DNA from: Engraulis encrasicolus
Taxonomy: Eukaryota > Chordata > Actinopteri > Clupeiformes > Engraulidae
DNA length: 64,000 nt
Assembly: GCF_034702125.1 (NCBI RefSeq)
Contig: NC_085862.1
Location: forward strand, 11,657,738-11,721,737
Direction of reading: 5' to 3'
Part shown: positions 12,875-64,000 of the stretch, in pieces
Position numbering within the stretch: position 1 is the first letter of the stretch
Layout of the letters: each line of letters opens with the position of its first letter
Notes under the pieces: model-generated
Database searches by the model: none
What the model was told of the DNA's origin: nothing
What the model saw: the letters and a program-made list of their open reading frames with translations, nothing else
Position numbers and translations under genes: made by a program

Positions 12875-13075
12875 ATGTTTTGAGTTAGTGCAGGTTGAAA
12901 GTTCAGTCACAAGTATAGTAGTGCAGGTGGAATGTTCAGTCGCAGATATGGTGGTGGGGGATGGGGGGGGGGGTTGTCAGTGGCCTTGCTGGCTAGAGGC
13001 TGACAGTGGGGGGGGGGGGGGGGTTGTCAGTGGCCTTGCTGGCTAGAGGCTGACAGTGGAGGGAGAGTGGGTACA
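12207..13075 (-). mobile_element. L2-type LINE 3' end, minus strand
   Basis: Begins with AGTCA pentamers (tail of the element read backwards) and matches the reverse complement of 26950-27796, the 3' part of the longer L2 copy, including three (TG)n blocks at the same relative positions. A block containing TTGTCAGTGGCCTTGCTGGC is tandemly duplicated at about 12973 and 13023. Confidence 0.8.
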
Positions 13076-13079
13076 ATAA

Positions 13080-13546
13080 CCCTGTATAGTGTATGTAGTT
13101 TGTGATTGTTGGTGTGGTTGCTTATTGTGTGAGTATGTGCTTATGTTGTCCGACAGTATTTGTGTTGGAGTGTGCGTGTATGAGTGGGTGTGTATGTATG
13201 TGAGAGTATGTGCTTAAGGTATTTGTGTGTGTGTGTGTGCATGTATTGTGCTTGATGTCCTTGTGTTTATATTGTGCATTGAGTTGTATACGTTGTCTTC
13301 ATGTTGATAAGTTATGATGGTGGTGAAAACAAATCTCCTTTTGGGGATAATTTGGCTATCTATCTAGGTTCTCCCGTAGTTGCAAACCTGTCACACACGA
13401 CAACATACTGAGAATGTGTTTTGGACATTTCTATGGAATAGTTTAATTTTTTTTGTAGCTGCAACACAAGGGAGAAATACGTATATCTTCATACAGTAAG
13501 GTGAGGGATTTGGGGGGAAATACAATTACTGACATATGAAACACCC

Positions 13547-13620
<74 letters not shown>

Positions 13621-13830
13621 CAATGAAAAAAAAGAGAAAAATTTTCTCTTTTGGCAGATTTTATTAATGTGTGCAAAACATCTGTATGTATTTCGTGTTT
13701 ACAATATTTGCAAAAGCATTTAGAATTACTTCTCCAGAGTTTTAGAACTTAGTTTCAGACATAACCATAAGTATGTTTCCGGAAGGAAATCAACTGCTTA
13801 TGAAATGCAGAAGACTTGTCACACAAAACT
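13080..13830. other. Sequence between the L2 fragment and the HEATR6 3' end
   Basis: GT-rich up to about 13260, then an (AAT)n microsatellite at 13549-13616. No gene recognised. Confidence 0.6.
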
Positions 13831-13840
13831 CTTCAAAATC

Positions 13841-13846
13841 TTTATT
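13841..13846 (-). promoter_or_regulatory. heatr6: Poly(A) signal of HEATR6
   Basis: AATAAA on the minus strand 111 bases after the stop codon, followed by T/G-containing sequence. It is the first canonical hexamer downstream, giving a short 3'UTR of about 130 bases (inference). Confidence 0.6.
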
Positions 13847-13956
13847 TAACAGTACACATTACAAAATGAAAGGCATACAAAAGGCTTAAGGATAAAATGA
13901 CTCACAAAAAAAAAGAGTTCCGTGTTTTGATCGGTACATATTTTTTTGTAAAGAGT

Positions 13957-57188
<43,232 letters not shown>

Positions 57189-57480
57189 GTCCAGATGTCA
57201 TTCACAGATCTAACTGTTGTTAACGTTAACTTATCGCATCACTCTGATAGTTCTATCGCATTTGAAGTAAACCACTCCTCGAAGATCATGCGTGGTCTTT
57301 TCCGCAGTGTGAAGTTCACCGCAATAAAATAAATGTCAACATAGCGGCCGCTCGAGTTATTGTTTTCAAAATAAAAGTACGGAAATCTTACTCAAGCTTT
57401 ATCACGTAATCTAGTCAACGGGGAGACGCGCACCTACTTGGAAAGCTATTCTTTTAGACGCAAGATAACACGTTAACGTT
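57189..57480. promoter_or_regulatory. heatr6: HEATR6 upstream region
   Basis: Immediately upstream of the start codon. Several CpGs (for example GCGGCCGCTCGAG at 57344-57356 and GGAGACGCGC near 57421) but no TATA box or start site can be assigned. Confidence 0.3.
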
Positions 57481-58180
57481 GGTGCAAATTGTGTCATGGG
57501 TGTTTTTCGGCTCATCTTGGAAAAGTGATTGATTGTGCAATAGTAAATAGTTCAATTCTGATATTACGTCACGCACAATTTTTAACCAGACATGGTGGTG
57601 ATACAGGGGGATATGACAGGGGTTGGACAAAATAGCCTATCTGAGACACAACAGGCTGGTCCATTTGAGCCATGAAACTTCCCACACTAAAATGACAGTG
57701 TGTCTCAGATATTTTGTCCAATGACAAAGATGAGACATCATTTATGAGACAACATAGGAAACTATTTGAAAGGGTCAATGGGTTCAAAGAGAGAAACATG
57801 TTCACACTTCTAGGACAATAATAATAATGCATACATCCGGACAGGAACCAGTGCTTTTGAAAAAAAATGCATATTAACCTCACTTGACACTATTGCCATT
57901 AAAATTACAACATCCCTGCAATCTTTACGTAGGGCTAAGCTTATTCATGGTCAGTACGAATAACAGCATAAGGCCTAGTAATCAGGTGCATTGATGGTTG
58001 ATAGATTGCAATAGTTGGCGTACTGTCCACGGTTAATGCACAATCGTTTGAGACTCCATAACCATGTAGCCTACAACTCAAAACATTTTTACTGCAAACC
58101 TTAGTACTATGCACACATTTATAAATTATAATATTGCAATTATGGATAAACACATGGTGCATTACAACTGAATTTACATC
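57480..58180. other. Intergenic, nothing recognised
   Basis: No coding, RNA or repeat signal that can be supported. Confidence 0.4.
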
Positions 58181-58188
58181 CTCTACTC

Positions 58189-58516
58189 CAGGGGTCCCCA
58201 ACCTTTATGGGTCTGGGGACTACTTAGGGCTACCCGAGGGCTACTGGGGGCTACTGGAGGGCTACTTTTTTATTCAAAATCCTCTACCGATATCTTGGCA
58301 TCTTTCTCAAGTCACACTATGATTTAATGGTTTGCTATATGTTATAAAGAAATATTCTTTATAGGTTGTAAAGAAATAATCTCATATTTAGATGAAGAAA
58401 AGCATTAACTGTGACTTGAATCTTGCAGTCCTCACTATTTATTAACATCCTTGGTGGGCACCTCAGAACTCCTGGAGGGCTACTTGGTGCCTGCGGGCAC
58501 CACGTTGTGACGCCTG
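58189..58516. mobile_element. hAT miniature element, CAGGGGTCCCCAACCTTT family
   Basis: Ends CAGGGGTCCCCAACC and GACGCCTG; 8-bp flanks CTCTACTC (58181-58188) and CTGTACTC (58517-58524) differ at one base. Confidence 0.85.
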
Positions 58517-58792
58517 CTGTACTCAATTCTGGAGCTGTTGCCTGGAGGTCAGTTCCATGTTCCCACAGCTCATTGGTCCCACAGCTTGTTCCTGCTGCTC
58601 AATGTTCCCACATGTATAAGAAATGATGTTACACAAGTCACCCTGTTCCCACTTTCCGAGTAAAGTGAGAAAATGTGCCCTTGTCCCTGCCATGGAACAT
58701 AGGGCCTTGAAATTTGAATTCATTCTTAAAAATGTGGGAACATGAGCAGCTGGAATATGCTGCGGGACCAATGAGCCTAAAAAAATGTTAAT

Positions 58793-60260
58793 CTTAGGGC
58801 GTATTCAGACCAGGAAAGTCCGATAGTTCACTTTGTTTGGTCCGAACCTAATTTTAAAAATTTGGTGCGGTTGGCTTTCAGACTGTGTACATTTCAGTAA
58901 GCGGACCAAAATCGACAAGAAAGCCACGCGCCCTGAGGTCGTTCAGCTATTGGTCAGAAACGACACGCGCAACAAGTTAATGCTATGTCCAAATAGGACT
59001 ACAAGCATCCAAAGAGTTCAGCGGCATGTAAATTAAACGTTCACGGCATGTATGGCATAGCGCTCACACGAAATATAGCGCAGACTATCTGAAGCTCATG
59101 ACATGAAGGGAGTCTTCCTGAAAGCCAATTGATTGATCCCGCGAGTTGGGATAGCCACATTTTATCAGCTGTTTCTTTCTTTCTTTCTTATAATGTCATA
59201 TAGCGTGCGGGCGAGATTGCTGGCTGGTTTAGTCATCAATATTAGGATAACCACCTCCCTGCAATCAGTGTTTTACACTTGGGATGTCTGGGAACAACGC
59301 AAAACAGGCTCAATGTGAAACATTGGCGAGCTTATTCCACGCACCACGCCATTCTTTCTTCTCGAAAATAAACAGTGCGCTCCACTGTCATTTGGATACG
59401 TTTGTATTGGAATATTGGCTACCATTTGCAGCAATATTTCACGCACTCCATCAAGAAAAAAAATAACATGATGAGCACGGGCATAGCGTTTGGATCATAC
59501 AAACTTGCCAACATGCCACCACAGCGGGTAAATTAATGAATTACCTTCGTTGTCTTCATCACAACTTCTTCAAGTAGCCTAGGCTATTCCACTAGCCTAC
59601 ACCCATCCAACGCACAGCTAGCAAGCCAGGGGGATAAGTGCCATGTCGTAATTATTGCTATCATTATCAGAATCCATACTGTGCGGAGTACAGTGTTTTC
59701 TTCCGTTTCTTCAGAAGATGCTTTTCGGATTTGCCCCAATCAACATTTAAAATGCTGTGATAGGTAAATTAACTCTCTTTTTCCTTTCCTGTGCTCCACT
59801 GACAAGCCATCCTCATTGAAAATATGAATGACCGTAGCCTACAATAATGTAGCCTACGCCCACGATTGCGATAGTTTAGGCTATTATTTTATTAATATTA
59901 ATATTGTTGCAAACAAACCACTCTGTCGAATTTACACCAAAGACATGGACATGACAAGTTGTGGAGTCGCTTTGTTTACACTCTGTTTCCCATTAATCTG
60001 GAAAAACGACGGAAGCTCCCGAGGTACAAAAAAGCAAAAAGTCTGGGTTTAGGTCCGGTCTGCTTTCACACCTCCAAAAGGTCCGCACCAGGGTTCGTTT
60101 GATCCGGACCGAGTCCGACCTTTCAGCTCGGTCTCGGTCCGCTTGTTTGGTCCGGACCAGGATTCGCTGGTTTGTATTCAGACCATCCCAAAAGGTCCGA
60201 ACCTGGTCCGTTTGGTCCTTTGGTCCGGACCAAACGTGGTTGGTGTGAATATGCCCTAAG
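58793..60260. mobile_element. 1.47-kb DNA transposon, CTTAGGGCGTATTCA ends
   Basis: Ends CTTAGGGCGTATTCAGACC and GGTGTGAATATGCCCTAAG; subterminal regions are rich in TGGTCCGGACC-type palindromic motifs. No transposase recognised; superfamily not assigned. Confidence 0.7.
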
Positions 60261-61555
60261 TGATATGGGACCAATGGGCTGTGGGAACGACACGCTCCCG
60301 GTCAGGCTCCATACCACCAAGAAGACTGAAACACGTTCAAAAGGGTTAACTGTGGACGGAAGAGGATGTGGTTCATCCTTCTTGGTGGTAGGCAGACCAA
60401 AGAGGCGTCGGAAAAATGACATGCTACCACTTTTAGGATACCATGGCTCTTGATACATCACAAAGGTGTGCTGTCTTGGTCAAAGATGCACCAGCAACAC
60501 GCACACTTAGAATTTGTCCTTTTTTGAACTCTGATATGCCACCCATAATATTGTGTGAACTGCAATACTTTGAACAAAACTGCTGTTATCCTGTTAATCG
60601 AACCTTCAACACTCAGGCAGTGGCGTAGTCTACTTTTTTTTATGGTGGGTATACTGTATATTTGAGCATTTTTTGAAGAGGGTATACTGTATATATTTGT
60701 GCTATTCAAAACAATGGATCAATCAATTTTAAGTGGGTATACTGATATCCCTGAAATTTAGAAGTGGATATACTCCTTATACCCGCGTTCTACGTAGACT
60801 ACATCACTGCACTCAGGTCTTACTAGCCTACTTGTAGTGCAATGTGCCATTAATGAAAACTGGTCAAACTAGAAACCCTCCGACAAGTAGTGGACAAATC
60901 CCACTAAAGAATGACTACCAACAACAGCAGATATGCCCTCAGATCAATCACATTTAAACTATTAGTTATCACATGTTTGTTTGTTATCATGTTATCACAT
61001 GTTCAGATTTTTAGATTGCTAGATTACTCCACGATACAAAGTCGAATTTGTATGGTCTAAACCGGACATTTTTCTTTTTTTTAATCACTCTCTGGGAGCA
61101 AATTGATGTAGTCTTACACTTCGCGAACACACCAAAAGAGACCAAAGCTAAAAATTGTCGCTGGAAGTGTTTATAGCAAGAGCAACGTGAGCGATAACAC
61201 CGACTAAAGTATGCCATTTAAAAGCAGAATGCAAGCATTCAAACATTCAGATTGGCTTTGGTGGCTGTCAGCAAACTACATCATAGCCATTTGCTCTCTG
61301 CAAACATCGCTTTTGTCTCTTCTGCCGTCAGCTCCTCCATACTACAAAGTCAATTACTTCCGTTGCTGGTGTCTCTAGTCGCTTCTGGTGAATTCATGCC
61401 ATTGCAAAAGGGTAGATGAAGACATAAAAAAGTAAACATTTAGAGCACAGAATGTTCAGTACTCCATCAGACAGGACAAGCATCAGGATTTGTACTGATA
61501 TCCGGCTGATTAAGAGCCCACTTAATTGTTAGTAAATTAAATTCAAGCATTCCTT
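60261..61555. other. Intergenic, between SELENOF 3' end and the transposon
   Basis: About 61150-61395 is a diverged copy of the repeat at 23555-23940 (shared TACAAAGTCAATTACTTCCG). Nothing else recognised. Confidence 0.5.
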
Positions 61556-61570
61556 TGATCTTTAACAACT

Positions 61571-61576
61571 TTTATT
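61571..61576 (-). promoter_or_regulatory. selenof: Poly(A) signal of SELENOF
   Basis: AATAAA on the minus strand about 110 bases beyond the SECIS element; no other canonical hexamer is as well placed. Confidence 0.55.
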
Positions 61577-61686
61577 GATTGGAATGTCTAAACCATTTCT
61601 TTCTGAATACACAAGACAAAAGAAATTTAGTACAGATGTGAATGTGTGTCTGAGTGAAGTCCTTTTTCGTAAATGCCAGTCAAAAG

Positions 61687-61753
61687 GTACACTGGACTTC
61701 CGACCCCTCATCCCTGTTTCGGTTTCATGAGGGGTCTTCATTAATGTATACCT
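61687..61753 (-). promoter_or_regulatory. selenof: SECIS element in the SELENOF 3'UTR
   Basis: On the minus strand: lower helix GGTATAC/GTGTACC (61753-61747 with 61693-61687), the ATGA core (61742-61739) opposite a GGAA (61702-61699), a perfect 10-bp upper helix GACCCCTCAT/ATGAGGGGTC, and an apical loop beginning GAAACC. The ATGA to AA spacing of 12 is standard. It lies 655 bases after the stop, before the poly(A) signal, where eukaryotic SECIS elements direct UGA decoding via SBP2. The base opposite in the quartet is slightly non-standard. Confidence 0.9.
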
Positions 61754-62407
61754 AAGTATGGGCACACTCAGGGCAGCAGACAAAATAAAACGATAATGTG
61801 CAATGGGAAATAGCAATGTTACGTTCTTATCATAAAAATTACTTTAAAAAAATAATCAAACGGGAGGACTGAAAATCAAACGGATTACTAAATTAACTGA
61901 TGAAGTTGAGGTCAATTTCGGGCAGTTCGTGCCAGACATAATGGTCACAATTGTTTTTTTACGACACCCAAGCTTCCATTTTACAGACAACAAAATGTAA
62001 CTGTTGAGGTGTTATGTCAATTATGTGTTGTGAACATTTACCAGGTCTTATTTCATACAAATCCATCGGGTTATGCTAAGAACATAATGATGAACCTAAT
62101 CTTAGTTCACCTTCAGGAAGTGGTAAACCTGCTCATAGATGTACCTGCAGACATCATTTAGTTAAGACAATGAGGACTACAGGTTCTTCGATTAGATGGT
62201 TTACCACAAGTGCGTTTCTCGACAACATCCCTGCTAACAAAGTCAGCAACTTACTTGGTTGCAATGCATTTTCCCATTGGAAACCAAGTAAGCGGCTAAC
62301 TGGTTAGCAGAAACAGCTTTCGAGAAACAGGGTCCTGGTTGAACCAGCTTCTTAGTTTAGGGTTAGGGTTAGGGCAAGGGTACATGATTTCTGAGGTGGC
62401 AAGGATC

Positions 62408-62539
62408 TTATATACGCTCCAACTTCTCACTAAGGAACTCCTCCACGCTGTCGGTGTTCCACTTGGTGATGCTGAGTTCATCCAGGATATTCCCATTGTT
62501 GTCCAGCAGCTTCAGCACAGGGTCAGAGCCTCTGACATA
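62408..62539 (-). CDS. selenof: SELENOF terminal coding exon
   Basis: 43 codons and TAA (62410-62408). Begins YVRGSDPVLKLLD and ends SVEEFLSEKLERI, nearly identical to mammalian SELENOF. Acceptor TTCTAG. Confidence 0.96.
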   Translation of the reverse strand, partial: YVRGSDPVLKLLDNNGNILDELSITKWNTDSVEEFLSEKLERI

Positions 62540-62822
62540 CTAGAAAACAAAACAAAGCAAAACAACAGCTCCATGTTAGGGTTGAAAATTATCCATCAAT
62601 TCATTTAATGGCTTAGTTGATCAGTTGATCATTGACACCCCCCCCCCCCTCAATCAATGGGTCAAAATAAAATAAATAAACAAATCCCAAAAAATGAAGA
62701 TTAGATACATCATTTAAAAGTATTTTTCATATTCTTTAATACAAAGGTGGTAGACATGTTCCCCACTCTTCTTTCATTAATTGTTGACATCCATACAATC
62801 ACACACGCACACACACACACAC

Positions 62823-62881
<59 letters not shown>

Positions 62882-63961
62882 CACAGACGTTACCTTAATT
62901 TGCAGACCCTTGAACATCTTCGGCTTGTCACTTCGGACAAATGCTGCATTTAAAAGAATAATAACAGTAAATGCAAATTAAGCTGTGTCACTTCAATGGG
63001 GTAGAAGACTATTTATCTTCAGATTTTCATCAATAATTACCACCTCCATCAATATTTAATACTCCCATCACTTTCTAAGACCTAATACATGAATAGGTGG
63101 AGCGCCCGCCATTTTGAATTACATATAATAATGATTTTTACATCTTTGACTGCTGAACTTATTGTACTTTGAACAGACCAAAAGGGAAGATGTGAAACTG
63201 GGGTCAGTTGATTAAACAATATGCAAGAATATGAGAGCTGTAGCCATATGCCTATTAGGCAGCAGGAGGGAAGAAGTAGCCTTCAGGTAGCAGAGGCAGG
63301 GAGCGTGGAGATGGACTGACTGTGGTGGGGAAAATGAAGATGGATTGGGATCCAGCTACTAATTTTATAAAAGATATGTATGGGGGCAGAGGTGTTATTA
63401 TAGATTGGTTACATTGTACAAATTGTGTGTGTGCGTGTTGTCTACGCCGCGGGGGTCGCTGCGCCAACCCGCAGCCTCAGTCTTTTTGGTTGTGTTGGCA
63501 CCCCTGTTCAATGCCGCATTGCTGCTTATATCCCAGGAATCCAGGGAAATGTCTTTGTCCCGAAATTTAATTCCAGTCATTTTTGGGGGATTTGTTTGCT
63601 TGTTTTCATGTATGGCCAAATATGCAACAGTGGCTATTTCATGGCCAGTACAGGTAATAGAATTCACCTCAAATTAAAAATCAACAATGATATAAATAAT
63701 TGAATAAATACATTAAATAAGTTTGGTCATTTTGGGGGGAAAATATTAACCCTAGTGTTTGTATGTTAACAGATAAAAACTATGCTTTATTGCTTTGTTG
63801 CATCGTGTACATCAAAGCCTCAATAGACACGAGAAGAAAAACCTCAGGCTGTTATAAAATAGAATCTTCAGCAATAGTGAGTAATAGTGAGAAGTACCTT
63901 GGACTTGTGGGAATCTGCCCAGTCTTCATCCACAGACTTCCAAGATCGCTCCTGGGTAGCG
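62408..63961 (-). CDS. selenof: SELENOF (15-kDa selenoprotein), 3' half, cut by the window edge
   Basis: Three exons: 63961-63898, 62943-62894, 62539-62408, phases agreeing, 81 residues plus stop. The encoded order matches the SELENOF C-terminal thioredoxin-like domain: YPGAILEVCG, the UGA-encoded selenocysteine, RLGRFPQVQ, then FVRSDKPKMFKGLQIK and YVRGSDPVLKLLDNNGN to EKLERI. The Cys-Gly-Sec motif is the redox centre. The family is ER-resident, binds UDP-glucose:glycoprotein glucosyltransferase through an N-terminal Cys-rich domain and is thought to help fold or check glycoproteins. The signal peptide and Cys-rich domain exons must lie beyond position 64000. The TGA is read as selenocysteine because the frame continues with conserved sequence and a SECIS element is present in the 3'UTR. 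HEATR6 follows on the same strand. Confidence 0.95.
62804..62891. repeat. (CA)n(CAGA)n microsatellite beside a SELENOF splice donor
   Basis: CA units then about 14 CAGA units; ends within ten bases of the penultimate exon. Confidence 0.95.
62894..62943 (-). CDS. selenof: SELENOF penultimate coding exon
   Basis: Two bases complete an Ala codon, then 16 codons ending LQIK. Donor GTAACG; within ten bases the intron becomes a (TCTG)n/(CA)n microsatellite. Confidence 0.93.
63898..63961 (-). CDS. selenof: SELENOF exon with the selenocysteine codon
   Basis: 21 codons plus one base. The Sec codon TGA is at 63928-63926, in the context VCG-U-RLGRF. Acceptor AACAG, donor GTACTT. The first codon (CGC, Arg) is assigned from frame only. 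Confidence 0.93.
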
Positions 63962-64000
63962 CTGTTGAGGCAACCACAAGAGAAAATGGTTTAATGCTAG

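Noticed and set aside
12538..13046. Long open frames rich in Cys-Val or His-Thr
   Set aside because: They are translations of (TG)n/(CA)n repeats, open in several frames at once; the same applies at 1772-1985, 27067-27471, 29155-29838, 32247-32631 and 33070-33461.
13443..13676. Polytyrosine open frame
   Set aside because: Translation of the (AAT)n microsatellite.
62351..62374. TTAGGG-like telomeric repeat (TTAGGGTTAGGGTTAGGG)
   Set aside because: Only about three units, interstitial and in the SELENOF 3'UTR; too short to signify a telomere or fusion.
63926..63928. Premature stop making SELENOF a pseudogene
   Set aside because: It is the family's selenocysteine codon, with conserved sequence after it and a SECIS element in the 3'UTR.

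Overview
This is a repeat-rich stretch of a teleost fish genome. The evidence is the element mix: Tc1/mariner transposons, hAT miniatures, L2-type LINEs, tRNA-derived SINEs with (TTACA)n tails and abundant long (CA)n microsatellites, together with vertebrate-style genes of small exons in large introns. The species cannot be named from the sequence. There is one assembly gap of exactly 100 N at 1209-1308.

Two protein-coding genes are recognised, both on the minus strand. The first is a complete HEATR6 (HEAT repeat-containing protein 6): start codon at 57188, stop codon ending at 13957, 20 coding exons, 3498 coding bases including the stop, 1165 residues. Every intron has GT/AG ends and all codon phases join. 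The second is the 3' part of SELENOF (15-kDa selenoprotein): three exons between 63961 and 62408, including the in-frame UGA (63928-63926) read as selenocysteine, followed by a 3'UTR with a well-formed SECIS stem-loop (61753-61687) and a poly(A) signal (61576-61571). Its N-terminal exons lie beyond the right edge. The two genes are head to tail, with about 4.4 kb between the SELENOF poly(A) signal and the HEATR6 start codon.

Layout. 1-13800: intergenic, no gene recognised. It holds hAT-type miniatures, SINEs, LINE 3' ends, a 2.85-kb element with roughly 695-bp inverted arms (4797-7646), a degenerate repeat field (9230-10330) and microsatellites. 13825-57188: HEATR6. Its introns are filled with transposons, several nested: a Tc1 element interrupted by a TTAA-flanked element (34607-37400), a Tc1 element patched with a copy of sequence from about 22 kb away (28516-31369), a second relative of that Tc1 (38481-40091), an L2 LINE with broken reverse transcriptase (25037-27800), several perfect or near-perfect foldbacks, and palindromic insertions carrying hammerhead-ribozyme-like cores. 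57189-61555: intergenic, with two DNA elements. 61556-64000: SELENOF.

The most interesting signals are three separate palindromic intronic insertions with hammerhead-like cores, two of them flanked by 14-16 bp duplications and one of those duplicating a HEATR6 splice donor; the Tc1 repair patch; microsatellites that begin at splice sites in both genes; and an interleaved foldback built from a repeated near-palindromic 18-mer.
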